This document shows, one piece after another, positions 1 through 8,858 of a DNA stretch of 42,774 bases. Position 1 is the stretch's first letter; every line of letters starts with the position of its first letter. Under the pieces are notes generated by a model that ran no database searches, had not been told where the DNA came from, and saw only the letters and a list, made by a program, of their open reading frames with translations. Made by a program: the position numbers and the translations under genes. The stretch is from Alphaproteobacteria bacterium (GTDB taxonomy: Bacteria; Pseudomonadota; Alphaproteobacteria; UBA828): NCBI GenBank assembly GCA_022826345.1, contig JAJDVB010000021.1:1-42774 (forward strand), given 5' to 3'.

Positions 1-31
1 CTCTGGAGATTTGGACTGTCACCGAGACAAA

Positions 32-68
32 GCCCCCCGGCGAAATTCTTGCAAGTTCGCCGGGGGGC
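32..68 (-). terminator. Perfect 13-bp hairpin, likely intrinsic terminator for the leftward genes
   Basis: A 13-bp GC-rich stem (32-44 paired with 56-68) closes an 11-base loop with no mismatch. Read on the minus strand it is followed by TTTGTCT, a short T-rich run, which is the arrangement expected of a Rho-independent terminator for the SLOG/macro genes that run leftward into it. The T run is short and interrupted, so strength is uncertain. Confidence 0.6.
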
Positions 69-136
69 ACCCTCCACAAAACATCGACTAATCCGAGCGG
101 ATCAGACCCCGATCCCCGCTGAAAGCCCGCGTCCTC

Positions 137-229
137 TCAGCCGGCGCCTGCGACGCCGACGCAGTTGACGGGGTTGACGATGGCCTCGGCAGGCTGGGCG
201 AAGATGTCGCCGTGTGTGAAACGGATCAT
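137..229 (-). pseudogene. Truncated macro-domain protein (N-terminal 30 residues only)
   Basis: The reading frame begins MIRFTHGDIF and continues with AIVNPVNCVG, the N-terminal strand and the asparagine-rich ADP-ribose binding loop of macro-domain proteins (the usual form is VNTVNCVGVMGKG). It reaches a TGA after 30 codons, where a whole macro domain needs about 150. A good ribosome site (GATGGGAGC) lies upstream and the SLOG gene ends 13 bases before the start, so the pair was an operon. Phage and plasmid operons often pair a SLOG protein with a macro protein in NAD or ADP-ribose metabolism. The rest of the gene is absent, and a hairpin terminator lies about 70 bases on, so this looks like a recombination scar rather than a sequencing error. 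Confidence 0.7.
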
Positions 230-242
230 GGCATGCTCCCAT

Positions 243-806
243 CTACCGGGCGGGGGGCGGATCAGGCTGGAGGAGTGCCGGGGATGCTGCGGCGCGGATC
301 TCCTCCAGGCGCTCGCACACGGCACGGGGGTGGAGCACGCCGAGGTTCAGCACGGGAATGCCGCGAGCGTGCGCGATGCGGATGCCCATGCCGGTGCCGC
401 CAGTGATGGCGCCCTCGGGGGTGAAGGCCACCACGGCATGGACGGGCGTGTCGGTGTCCACCGCGAGGATGCCGACGTTCCGGGCGTGGAGCTTCCGCGC
501 CGCGGGCGAGCAGCGGTGCCACGCGGGATGCAGGTCGGCGGCGATGGCAAGGCAGGTGCGCATCCGGTCGGGCGAGAGGGTGCGGCAATCCGGCCCCGCG
601 TGCCCGCGGTATCCGGGCCACGGCAGGAACACGGTGCGGGAGCCGTCAGGGGCTCCGGCAGCGAATGCCGAGTCGGCCCCGGCAGCATCGCCGCTATGCA
701 GATGCCACCCCCGGAGCGCGAGCCAGGCGGCGATCACAGTCATGGTTTTGAGCACGGCGCGAGGCGTGGCGCGCGATCCGATGCCGGCGTAGATGAGCTG
801 TGTCAT
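243..806 (-). CDS. SLOG-domain (DprA/YspA-like, DUF2493-type) nucleotide-binding protein
   Basis: The 187-residue protein starts MTQLIYAGIGSR, the first strand and glycine-rich nucleotide loop of the SLOG Rossmann-like fold (GIGSR at residues 8-12). A second glycine-rich stretch, GGTGMGIRIA at about residues 136-145, matches the conserved GGTxxGI end of the fold. SLOG proteins bind nucleotides or NAD-derived ligands. Many are encoded beside macro-domain proteins, as here. The start is backed by GGGAGGGA about 9 bases upstream. With its macro partner broken, this gene may be left without a function. The family is clear; the ligand is not known. Confidence 0.8.
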   Translation of the reverse strand: MTQLIYAGIGSRATPRAVLKTMTVIAAWLALRGWHLHSGDAAGADSAFAAGAPDGSRTVFLPWPGYRGHAGPDCRTLSPDRMRTCLAIAADLHPAWHRCSPAARKLHARNVGILAVDTDTPVHAVVAFTPEGAITGGTGMGIRIAHARGIPVLNLGVLHPRAVCERLEEIRAAASPALLQPDPPPAR

Positions 807-1278
807 GGAACGGTCCCTCCCGGTGGCTGTGGCGTCGCGGCCCGGAAACTCTCTCTCCGGCTCCCGACGGCTCTGCCTTTGGCGAATGCCCTCCTTTCGC
901 TCGGACCGGCGCGATTGAAGGTCACGCGCGTGCGGGGCGCATGGCGGGAAGTCGCGAACAGGCGACGCCGCGCCTGAGAAGCGACGTCAAAGGCCTGCGA
1001 TGGAGATGCGGGCCGAAGTGGTGAAGCGGCACGCGGAGAACGACACCGTTGTGTTGATTGCGGGGGCTACCCATATGGAAGTTGACGCCGGGGGCCATGT
1101 CGTCATTGGCGAGTTGCGTGAAGGGCGCGAAAGAACGATGTGAAGATGGAACCGCATGCGCTGACCGATGCGCTATGCGGCGAGCCGTAGAACGCGAGGC
1201 GCGAGCAGGAAAAGGGCCAGCGCGTCTAGTGCGGCGTGTCTGCCACACTGTCCGACTTGCCGTCTTGAGAGGGGAGCC
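807..1278. other. Divergent intergenic region with one possible small gene
   Basis: This 472-base stretch lies between the leftward SLOG gene and a rightward hypothetical gene. Apart from the small frame at 1000-1143, listed separately, I see no protein similarity, tRNA or strong repeat. Promoters for both flanking genes must lie here, but I cannot place convincing -35/-10 pairs in this GC-rich DNA. Confidence 0.5.
1000..1143 (+). CDS. Possible small protein, 47 residues
   Basis: An ATG frame of 47 codons, ending ATG-TGA at 1138-1143, has AAAGG about 5-9 bases upstream. The composition is protein-like: charged helix-like start (MEMRAEVVKRHAEND), then alternating hydrophobic residues (TVVLIAGA and GGHVVIGEL) as in a beta hairpin. 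I recognise no family. It could be a small standalone protein, the degraded remains of a larger one, or chance; only comparison between relatives would decide. Confidence 0.35.
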   Translation: MEMRAEVVKRHAENDTVVLIAGATHMEVDAGGHVVIGELREGRERTM

Positions 1279-1656
1279 ATGAGCGACGACGAAGTGACGC
1301 AAACATTGCAAATTGCAATCCCGCTGCGTCGGAAATGGGAGGGGCCGGAAGCACCTGCAGCAGGCACGTGGAATGTTGCTGTCTGGTATGGCGGAGACAG
1401 ATCGTCTCGACGAACGGCGACATGCATATCAGTGCAACGATTCAAGCCGGAAATGGGCGGCGGCTGGGGCTCGTCGTACGCGGTGCCCGGCGGTGGTTGG
1501 GTCAACCTTGGCGAAGACGGGGAAGGACCGCGCAATCCCGCGCCGGACCCCGTAGCGGCCGCGCACGGTGCGATGCGCCACGCGAGACGTGACCCCGATC
1601 ACAAGGAACCGCTTGGATGGCCGGACGAGAACCAGCTCTCGTTCGACTTTGCGTAG
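1279..1656 (+). CDS. Hypothetical protein, 125 residues
   Basis: This frame opens at ATG 1279 behind a strong GAGGGGAG ribosome site and runs 125 codons. The product is soluble, tryptophan- and glycine-rich (GGGWGSSY around residues 56-63) and ends LSFDFA. No family is recognised. Its stop codon TAG overlaps a GTG start of the next gene (TAGTG), so the two are probably translated together. The pair stands alone between the SLOG gene and the integrase remnant and may be cargo of the lost element. Confidence 0.6.
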   Translation: MSDDEVTQTLQIAIPLRRKWEGPEAPAAGTWNVAVWYGGDRSSRRTATCISVQRFKPEMGGGWGSSYAVPGGGWVNLGEDGEGPRNPAPDPVAAAHGAMRHARRDPDHKEPLGWPDENQLSFDFA

Positions 1657-2126
1657 TGTCTAGCCGGCGCGCAAATGAAACGAGGGACGAAAGCACGAGC
1701 GTGGAGGGTGGGGATATTGGGACGCTGGGCGAAGCGACCCGCAGCTTTGTGGCGAGTCTCGCGGACGGGTCGATGACCCGCAACAGAGTTGAAGCGACCA
1801 CAGAAAACGGCGAGCGCGTTGCGGCCGTCGTGGTCGAACTGCCGGATGGCGGGTACTTCGGTGCGGCGATAGTTCACATCGTCGGCGACGCGCTCGATGT
1901 GTCGGCTAGTAGCGACTGGTACAACGCCTTTCCTCCACCGCCGAGTGCCGTGGTGGTGCCGTATCGGTCGACGGGCGACGCGAAGCTCATGGTGTGGATG
2001 CCGCGCGACGATGCAGACTTACCGATTTTTCGGGCGAATTTCGAAGACGCCTCAGTCGACGCGAAGCTGTTGCGGTTCAATTTCGGCACCCACGGCGTGC
2101 CGGCGCCGCGACGGCTACAAAGATGA
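1656..2126 (+). CDS. Hypothetical protein, 156 residues, translationally coupled
   Basis: I place the start at GTG 1656, which overlaps the TAG stop of the preceding gene by one base. The frame is open further upstream, so a later start is also possible. The product is acidic, soluble, with a strand-rich middle (ERVAAVVVELPDGGYFGAAIV) and no membrane segment or signal peptide. No family is recognised. The overlap with the preceding gene suggests that the two products act together. Confidence 0.5.
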   Translation: MSSRRANETRDESTSVEGGDIGTLGEATRSFVASLADGSMTRNRVEATTENGERVAAVVVELPDGGYFGAAIVHIVGDALDVSASSDWYNAFPPPPSAVVVPYRSTGDAKLMVWMPRDDADLPIFRANFEDASVDAKLLRFNFGTHGVPAPRRLQR

Positions 2127-2144
2127 TTGCTGGCTGTAGAGTGC

Positions 2145-2520
2145 CTACCTGACGACGTAGTCTACCCATGCGTCCATGATTTTGCGGCGCTGCGGCACGT
2201 TCGCGGAGCGGTGATGGGCGCGATCACTCTCCGACCGGACGCAGTCCGCGATGCAATCCATGATCGTTTCGTGCGCGAATTCACGTTCGGTCACCCAATC
2301 GAGGAAGGCGGAGCGTATACCGTGAATGATGATCGGCGGTCGCTCGGTCGCCGTCACGGCTATGTGCGAAGCGGCACGTTGGATTGTCTGTAAGAGCGTG
2401 TCGCGGTTCATCCGGTCCGTGAGGCCGGGGAACACATAGCCGCGTCGGGCGCGCGCCGGCGCCATGTCGTGCAAGAGGGCGAGGGGCGGACGCGACAGGG
2501 GCGGTCTGTGTTCCTTATCC
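2145..2520 (-). pseudogene. Remnant of a P4-type tyrosine integrase, C-terminal half, catalytic Tyr lost
   Basis: The C-terminal catalytic half of a phage integrase is readable: HRPPLS (usual HRVPLS), RRGYVFPG, the HxxR box as HGIRSAF followed by LDWVTE, and the C-terminal end RRKIMDAWVDYV. The N-terminal arm and core-binding domains and the first catalytic arginine are missing. Where the family has AYRRSD with the nucleophilic tyrosine, this copy reads AHHRSA, so the tyrosine is gone. The frame stays open upstream to 2732 but shows no similarity there. It is therefore a decayed integrase that cannot recombine. It marks an old integration event at the left of the window. Confidence 0.75.
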
Positions 2521-2616
2521 GCTATCGTCGTAAAGACGCAGTGCATAAGCGGGGCGTGCGTGGCGCACATGCGTGCATCGCGATCCGGGCATGGGAGAGG
2601 CGTGGCGGCGCGGATC

Positions 2617-2877
2617 TCAATGCAGCGGCGCATCGCCCCGGCCGGCAGCCATGGATCGGGCGACCAGCCTGCTCCAGGCGTCGCGGTCGAGTCCGAGGCG
2701 CCGGTTAAGCCTGTCGCAGAGCCGCTCCGCATCGGCCAGCGTCAGCGCAACAAGCGCAGTAGGGATGTAGCCGTCCATCCCCTCGAAGACGATGCGGATC
2801 TGCTGCGGCTGGTCGGGCAGCTCGTAGGAGGGCGCAAAGGCGTAGACCGGCTCTTCGGGAAGCTCGTGCGTGGCCAT
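2617..2877 (-). CDS. Hypothetical small protein, 86 residues
   Basis: The product begins MATHELPEEPVYAFAP and has an acidic N-terminus followed by a helix-rich half (ALTLADAERLCDRLNRRLGL). It lies 93 bases downstream of the giant methylase-helicase gene on the same strand, so it is probably the last gene of that transcript. No domain is recognised. Small proteins of this size often follow strawberry-notch genes on plasmids, but I cannot name a role. Confidence 0.6.
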   Translation of the reverse strand: MATHELPEEPVYAFAPSYELPDQPQQIRIVFEGMDGYIPTALVALTLADAERLCDRLNRRLGLDRDAWSRLVARSMAAGRGDAPLH

Positions 2878-2970
2878 GGACTGTGTCCTTGTTGCGGTGG
2901 GGCGGAACCGGCCGCGCGACGGCGGGCGGCAATGTGAGGCGGCGGTGGGATCGACGCAGGAGTGGGGCGG

Positions 2971-5900
2971 TCAGGACGCCTCCGGCTGCGCGATGGGCCA
3001 GCGGTCCGTGATGCGCTCCAGCGTGTCGCGGTCGGGCGCGAACAGTCGGGTGCGCCAGGAGACGATCTCGGCGATGCAGCCCATGCGCTTGAGCGCGTCG
3101 GTGTCGCCGTCCGCTGGACCCTCGATCTCGATGCGGTTGGCGCCCATGAGGCGGCGGCGCGCGAGCTTCCAGCCGTTGGCGAGGGGAAAGGACGCGCCCC
3201 GCGCCATGATCTCGTCATGGACCTCGGCGGCGGTGAGGCCGGGGCCTCCGTCGAGACCGAGCGCGGCCCGGAAGTCGCCGAGTTCGGCGGGGCCGAGGAC
3301 GCGGCCGATGAGATGCTCGCCGTCATCTGCGACGAGGCGGCGGACCCGCATGCTCTCGTCGGGCAGGCGGTCCCAGATCGGCAGCAGCAGCCCAGCCACC
3401 AGCCAGAAGCGGGACTCGCGGTGCGAGGGCAGGCCCGCGATCTCGGCGTCCCAGAGCGCGCGCCAGCGGTCCTCGTCCGCGGCGCGCCACTGCGAGGCTT
3501 CCAACGCCGCCTTGGCCATCGTCTCGCGCGTGGCGGGACGCACCAGGCGGACGCGCTCCTGCACGTCGCCGTCGTCGAGCGTGCGGGTGGGCGCGTCCAT
3601 GACCAGCGCCGCGCGCTTCGACTGGCCGTTGACGATCAGCAGCGGCGGGTGTTTGGAGGTGGCCATGTGGAGCTCGATTGCGGCATCGGCGTTGAGCGGC
3701 TCCAGCCGGTCCTTGCGCGCGATCTCGACGATCTCGGTCTCGGCGCCGGAGCCTTCGTGGGTGAACACGGACTCGCGCGAGGCGACGGAGAGCGAGTTGG
3801 CGGCGATGGTCTCGACGCCGCGCTCGAAGGTGCCGGCCTCGATGGCGATCTCGATGTTGGCCTCGATCCGGCTTTCGAGCGCGCCGAAGAGCTGGTTCTG
3901 CTCGTCGATGGGGAGCGCCAGCAGCCGGTTCAGGAACTGCGGCATGGGAGGCAGGTCCTCCTTGAGGTTGCCCTCCCAGGTGAGCTTGAGCCCGGTGGCC
4001 TCCTCGAAATCCTTGAGCGACCAGCCCGCGATGTTGCCGCGCCAGAGTGCGAGGTAGAACTGGCGCAGCGCGGACTTGGCGTGGAGGCTCTCGAGGTTGT
4101 CGCTCGCCCTGAAGAGCGCGGTGTCGTCGCCGCCCATGGCGGTCTGCGAATCCCGCTGGCCCCGCGTGATGGCGCCCAAACCGTCGAGGCGCCGCGCGAT
4201 GGTGGCGATGAACCTGCGCTCGCCCTTGACGTCCGTGGCGACGGGACGGAAGAGCGGTGCGGAGGCTTGGTGCGTGCGGTGGGTCCGGCCCAGCCCCTGG
4301 ATCGCCTGGTCGGCCCGCCAGCCGGGCTCCAGCAGGTAGTGGATACGGCGCTCGGTATTGGGGCAGCCGAGATCGGCGTGGTAGCTGCGCCCGATCCCGC
4401 CCGCCATCGAGAACACCAGTATCTTCTTCTGGCCGTCCATGAATGCCGAGGTCTCGGCGAGGTTGGCGGACGCGGGCCGGGAACGGAGCGCGAGGCGCTC
4501 GCCCTTCGCGTCCTCGATCCTGAGCACCCGGCGCGAGCGCCCGGTGATCTCGGCCACGGCATCGTGCCCGAAACGGTGGACGATCTGGTCCAACGCCGAC
4601 TGCACCGGCGGCAGCGCGCCGAGCTTCTGGATCAGGGCGTCGCGCTTCGCCAGTGCCTCCTGGCAGAGCACCGGGTTGTTGTCGCCATCGAAGACCGGCC
4701 GCGACATGAGGTTGCCGTCGTCGTCCACGAAGGGCTCCTGCAGCTGCACCGGGAAGGCGTGCTCGAGGAAGTCGAGCACGTACTCGCGGGGCGTCAGGTC
4801 GATGGAGAGGTCGTCCCATTCCGACGCCGGGATCTCGGCGATGCGGCGCTCCATCAGCGCCTCGCCGGTGGAGACCAGCTGCACCACGGCGGAGCGGCCC
4901 TCGTCCAGGTCCGCCTCGATGGCGCGGATCAGCGAGGGGCACTTCATGGAGGTCAGCAGGTGGCCAAAGAAGCGCTGCTTGGCCCCCTCGAAGGCGGAGA
5001 GCGCGGCGGACTTCGCGTTCTTGTTGAGCGTGCTGTCTCCGTCCACGATTCCGGTGGCCTTCAGCGCCTCCTGGATGTTCTGGTGGATGATCTTGAAGGC
5101 GCCGGCATAGGAGTCGTAGATGCGACGCTGCTCGTCCGTGAGCGGATGCTCAAGGATGTCGACCTCGACCCCATCGTAGGAGAGCGCCCGGGCCTGGTAG
5201 AGACCCAAAGCCTTGAGGTCGCGCGCCACCACTTCCATCGCCGCCACGCCGCCGGCCTCCATGGCGGCGACGAACCCGACCCTGGTCTCGAAGGGGGTCT
5301 CGCCCGAAGCCCAGAGACCGAGGCGTCTGGCGTAGGCGAGCCCGGGGACGGTGGTGGCGCCGGTGGCGGAGATGTAGAGGATGCGGGCGTCGGGCAGCGC
5401 GTTCTGAAGCCGCAGTCCCGCGCGCCCCTGCTGCGAGGGCCTGACCTCGCCGCGCGAGCCCTTGGACCCCGCCGCGTTGGCCATGGCGTGCGCCTCGTCG
5501 AAGACGATCACGCCCTGATATGCGTGGCGCTGCTCGTGGTCTTCGCCGTCTGCGAGCCAGGCCACGATCTGGTCGAGCCTGGAGGGCTTGCCCTGCCTCG
5601 CGGGCGAACGCAGCGTGGCATAGGTGGCGAACAGGATCCCCTGCGCATGAGGGATGCCGGCCCCCTGGCGAACCTTGCCGAGGGGGATGACGTCTTCGGC
5701 GCGCCCGCCGACGGCGCACCAGTCCCGGCGCGCGTCCTCCAGCAGCTTGTCGGACTGCGAGAGCCAGAGCGCGCGCTTGCGACCCCTGAGCCACTGGTCG
5801 AGGACGATGGCGGCGACCTGCCGGCCCTTGCCGCAGCCGGTGCCGTCGCCCAGCATCCAGCCGCGCCGGAAGCGGACGGGATCGGACAGCGGCTCTCCCG

Positions 5901-7488
5901 CGTCGACGGTCTTGCCGTCGTCGTCCGACTCCGGCACGGCATCGTCGTCATCGCCGTCGGCGTCGACACGCTGCACGGTCTCCCAGCCGGCGCCGATGCG
6001 GTACTCGGCGGCGAGGTGCTTCTCGTGCGCCTGGCCGGCGAGGATCACGCTCTCGAGCTGGGCGTCGGACAGCAGCCCCTCGGTCATAACCCTCTCCGGC
6101 AGCATGGGGCGGTAGGACGGCATGGGGTGCGGCACCGCCGCCATGGCGCCGGACTGCACCAGGGGCGTCGGATGCTCCGTCGCCCCTGGCACGTGGATGC
6201 TCGATGCCCGCCACCGTGCGTAGGGGCCGGAGGGTTGGGCGCCGTTGGCGGGACCGCCGCCGGCCGGCACCGCCTCGTAGGCGAGCTCCGCGACCGGGCC
6301 CCAGTCGTGGGGCTGCGGCTCTAGCCGATGCGCGGCGGTCCCGGTGCGCTTCGCTCGGATGGGCTTGGGCGCGGGCGCCCGGCCGAACAGGTCCGCGCCC
6401 GGCACGGGCTCGATGGGGCGCCGCGCCGACACGGTTGAGGTAACGACCTGCAACAGATGGTGGGCGTCGGGCACCGGATGGCCGGCATAGATGCGCGCAG
6501 GCTTCTCCCCGTCTCTGTCGAGGACCGTGAGGCGGGTGTCGAAGGTGGTGCCGCGCCTGGCGTACGCACGGCCGTCGATGGGCGCGGTGAACACCGCATG
6601 GGCCGGCGGGTCGAGGGAGGCGAAGGCGTCTTCCCAGGCGGCATCGCCGGGGACGCAATGCGCCGACGAGATGGCCACCAGGCGCCCGCCGGGCGGCAGC
6701 ATCGAGAAGGCGGAGCGGATGTGGTGCAGATCGACGTGATGGCGGATGCGCTCGACCCCGGGGCTCGCCGAGAAGGGCGGGTTCATCAGCACCACGGTGG
6801 GCCGCAGCTCTGGCAGCCGGTCCCTGATCGACTCCGCGTTGTGGCGGGTGACCGTGCTGCCGGGAAACAGCCCGGCGAGGAGCCCGGCGCGGGTGGCGGC
6901 GATCTCGTTGAGGTGAAGCGCACCGGCGGCCGCGTTGCCGAGAGCAAGCTGCGCCATAACCGCCAGCATGCCGGTGCCTGCCGAGGGTTCGAGCACGACA
7001 TCGCCGGGCCTGATCATGGCGGCCTGCAAAGCGGCGTAGGCGAGAGGGAGCGGCGTCGAGAACTGCTGATACCTGAGCTGCTCCTCGGAGCGCCGGGTCT
7101 GCGAGGGCTCCAGCGCCGCCAGGGTTTCCAGCATGCGCAGCATGGCGGCGGGCCCGCCGGGGCCGGCGCCGGCCTCGCGCCGCATGGCGCGTCCGTAGCG
7201 CTGGAGGAACAGCACCAGCGCCGCTTCCGCCGTCTCGTAGGAGTCCTTCCAGAGCCAGGCGCCGTCCGCGTCGGAGGCGCCGAAGGCGGAGGTCATGGCC
7301 TCGCGCAACGTGCGGGCATCGAGCGACTTGCCGGCCTCCAGGACCGGAAGCAGAGACCGGGCCGCGGCCAGCAGGGCGGCGGGGGTCGACAGGGACTGCG
7401 GGGCTGCGGGTTGGCCGATTGCAGTAGCGGGGAGTGCGGCGGAGGGCGGACGAGCGGGGTCGGGCGGCACCAGGTGGGCGTCGAGCAT
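2971..7488 (-). CDS. Adenine DNA methyltransferase fused to a strawberry-notch-type SF2 helicase, 1505 residues
   Basis: Two machines are joined. Residues about 140-330 form an N6-adenine methyltransferase: QFSTP at 142-146, the SAM loop EPSAGTG at 167-173 and the catalytic NPPF at 236-239. Residues about 500-1100 form a strawberry-notch-like superfamily 2 helicase: an unusual Walker A GDGTGCGKGR at about 546-555, the DEAH box VFDEAH at about 660, and a C-terminal helicase half with GGIGRS and GLGRTHR near 1015-1065. About 440 further residues have no clear domain. Proteins of this design are common on plasmids and ICEs of Alphaproteobacteria, but their role is not established. Modifying the element's own DNA or opposing host restriction are plausible. 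Both catalytic centres look intact. The gene appears to head a transcript with the 86-residue gene after it. Confidence 0.85.
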   Translation of the reverse strand: MLDAHLVPPDPARPPSAALPATAIGQPAAPQSLSTPAALLAAARSLLPVLEAGKSLDARTLREAMTSAFGASDADGAWLWKDSYETAEAALVLFLQRYGRAMRREAGAGPGGPAAMLRMLETLAALEPSQTRRSEEQLRYQQFSTPLPLAYAALQAAMIRPGDVVLEPSAGTGMLAVMAQLALGNAAAGALHLNEIAATRAGLLAGLFPGSTVTRHNAESIRDRLPELRPTVVLMNPPFSASPGVERIRHHVDLHHIRSAFSMLPPGGRLVAISSAHCVPGDAAWEDAFASLDPPAHAVFTAPIDGRAYARRGTTFDTRLTVLDRDGEKPARIYAGHPVPDAHHLLQVVTSTVSARRPIEPVPGADLFGRAPAPKPIRAKRTGTAAHRLEPQPHDWGPVAELAYEAVPAGGGPANGAQPSGPYARWRASSIHVPGATEHPTPLVQSGAMAAVPHPMPSYRPMLPERVMTEGLLSDAQLESVILAGQAHEKHLAAEYRIGAGWETVQRVDADGDDDDAVPESDDDGKTVDAGEPLSDPVRFRRGWMLGDGTGCGKGRQVAAIVLDQWLRGRKRALWLSQSDKLLEDARRDWCAVGGRAEDVIPLGKVRQGAGIPHAQGILFATYATLRSPARQGKPSRLDQIVAWLADGEDHEQRHAYQGVIVFDEAHAMANAAGSKGSRGEVRPSQQGRAGLRLQNALPDARILYISATGATTVPGLAYARRLGLWASGETPFETRVGFVAAMEAGGVAAMEVVARDLKALGLYQARALSYDGVEVDILEHPLTDEQRRIYDSYAGAFKIIHQNIQEALKATGIVDGDSTLNKNAKSAALSAFEGAKQRFFGHLLTSMKCPSLIRAIEADLDEGRSAVVQLVSTGEALMERRIAEIPASEWDDLSIDLTPREYVLDFLEHAFPVQLQEPFVDDDGNLMSRPVFDGDNNPVLCQEALAKRDALIQKLGALPPVQSALDQIVHRFGHDAVAEITGRSRRVLRIEDAKGERLALRSRPASANLAETSAFMDGQKKILVFSMAGGIGRSYHADLGCPNTERRIHYLLEPGWRADQAIQGLGRTHRTHQASAPLFRPVATDVKGERRFIATIARRLDGLGAITRGQRDSQTAMGGDDTALFRASDNLESLHAKSALRQFYLALWRGNIAGWSLKDFEEATGLKLTWEGNLKEDLPPMPQFLNRLLALPIDEQNQLFGALESRIEANIEIAIEAGTFERGVETIAANSLSVASRESVFTHEGSGAETEIVEIARKDRLEPLNADAAIELHMATSKHPPLLIVNGQSKRAALVMDAPTRTLDDGDVQERVRLVRPATRETMAKAALEASQWRAADEDRWRALWDAEIAGLPSHRESRFWLVAGLLLPIWDRLPDESMRVRRLVADDGEHLIGRVLGPAELGDFRAALGLDGGPGLTAAEVHDEIMARGASFPLANGWKLARRRLMGANRIEIEGPADGDTDALKRMGCIAEIVSWRTRLFAPDRDTLERITDRWPIAQPEAS

Positions 7489-7817
7489 GAGCGGGCTCCG
7501 GTGAGCGGCGGCGGGGAAGCCGGCACCGGAGCGGTGCAGGAAGGCTCTCGCGCAATGCTCCGTCCGACTTAACCCGCCTCCGCCACCCGTGCTCCTGGGG
7601 GCGTAGCGCGACGGGGTGGTGAGACCGCGCGGTGGGTCAGCGGCCGGAATCCGGATCCGGAACGGCGGACGCCTCGTAGGCGAGGCCGCACCGGGTCGAG
7701 AGGACCCTCAGACAGCATGCATGGGGTGTCGCGGTGGAGTCCGGTGCCGGCGAGCTCGATCACGCTGTCGGGGCGCGTCCGCTCGAGGTCTGGTGGGCGG
7801 GCATGCCGCCCGCCGGA
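7489..7817. other. Non-coding gap between the helicase gene and the AbiE toxin gene
   Basis: No gene is seen in these 329 bases. The AbiEii stop codon lies inside a small perfect hairpin (CCGGAC-TAC-GTCCGG, 7813-7827), next to a second GC-rich inverted element around 7796-7810. They could slow transcription at the end of the toxin gene, but no T run follows, so I do not call a terminator. The promoter of the helicase gene should lie in the left part. Confidence 0.45.
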
Positions 7818-8858
7818 CTACGTCCGGTTCACCGCCGCTTCCACGAGGCGCAGCCGGTCGACGATCCACTCGAACTCGGGAGCGTCGCCGAGGATCATGT
7901 CGTGCATGGCCCGGTAGTCCCGCTTGACAGCCGCATGCAGACCCTCCTGGGGGACCAGCCGCAGCGATCCGGGAACAGCCTCCTCGAAGCGCTTCCAGGC
8001 CTGCCGGAAGGCGACGAGATTGTGCGTGCGGACGGCGTTGAGCAGAGCGGTATCGGACAGGGCGGCCTCGCCAGTCGCGGACGACGCAATCATCGCGGCG
8101 TCGTAGTAGTGGCGCGAGATCCGGTCCTTGTCGGCCGGCAGCCGGCCGGCGTCGCGGTATCCGCAATGCAGGCCGTGCAGGATCAGAAGCTTCTCCCAGA
8201 AGGTCCGTTCCGGCGCGAGGGTCGCGACGTTCGCCACGCGGAACGGCCAGTCCGGCAGCTCTCCGGCGACGTAGGGGGTGACGGCGCGCGTCGTGCTGGG
8301 GTCGAGGGCCGAGCGGGCGCCGGCTTCGATCTTCACGCGCGGAGAGACGTAGACATCGCCGCCGCCGGGATAGAGGGAGAGGTACTCGACGAGGAGCGTT
8401 TGCCCGTCGTCCTCGTCCGGGACGACGTTGCAGCCATCCGCCATGGCGCCGATGGACGCCGCCAGGGCGTCCTTCAGGTCCGCGCGCACATAGCCGCCGC
8501 AGGCTTGCGCGAGCTCCGCGAACAGGGCGTTGCGCTTCTTGTTCGAAAGACCGTCCCCGGTCGTGGGGTCGCGGTCGCCCAGGAAGCCCAGGGCGTCGCG
8601 ATGGACGACGAGGTCGATGTCCTCCGAGAAGCGGCGGATGAGTCCGAAGGCCTTGGAGAGGGAGGTGCCGCCCTTGAACAGCAGCTTGGGGTGTCCCTCC
8701 GGCAGTGCGTTGAAGAGGAGGTCGAGGACGAGGCAGACCCAAAAATCCTTCTCGACATAGTCGGGCACGGTGCCGAGGCGGCGGGACGCGGCGGTGAACA
8801 CGTCGCGCCGGTCCCGCCCCGGGAGCGCGAGAAAGGACGCGAAGGCTTCCGCTGTCAT
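7818..8858 (-). CDS. abiEii: AbiEii-type toxin, nucleotidyltransferase of a type IV-like toxin-antitoxin pair
   Basis: The 346-residue protein has the nucleotidyltransferase signature of the AbiEii/AbiGii family: FKGGTSLSK at residues 61-69 and the metal-binding SEDIDL at 78-83. VEKDFW at 35-40 is also typical. AbiEii toxins use nucleotides, and relatives such as MenT modify tRNA ends, to stop cell growth after phage infection or loss of the element. Its ATG overlaps the antitoxin stop by four bases (ATGA), so the two are made together. On a mobile backbone it probably serves both element stability and phage defence. Length and motifs are complete, so I expect it to be active. Confidence 0.9.
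   Translation of the reverse strand: MTAEAFASFLALPGRDRRDVFTAASRRLGTVPDYVEKDFWVCLVLDLLFNALPEGHPKLLFKGGTSLSKAFGLIRRFSEDIDLVVHRDALGFLGDRDPTTGDGLSNKKRNALFAELAQACGGYVRADLKDALAASIGAMADGCNVVPDEDDGQTLLVEYLSLYPGGGDVYVSPRVKIEAGARSALDPSTTRAVTPYVAGELPDWPFRVANVATLAPERTFWEKLLILHGLHCGYRDAGRLPADKDRISRHYYDAAMIASSATGEAALSDTALLNAVRTHNLVAFRQAWKRFEEAVPGSLRLVPQEGLHAAVKRDYRAMHDMILGDAPEFEWIVDRLRLVEAAVNRT

Noticed and set aside
2962..6324. A 1120-codon open frame on the plus strand
   Set aside because: It runs antisense to the methylase-helicase gene, whose motifs are complete. The text is Gly/Asp/Val/Leu-rich with no motif, as expected of a GC-rich shadow frame.
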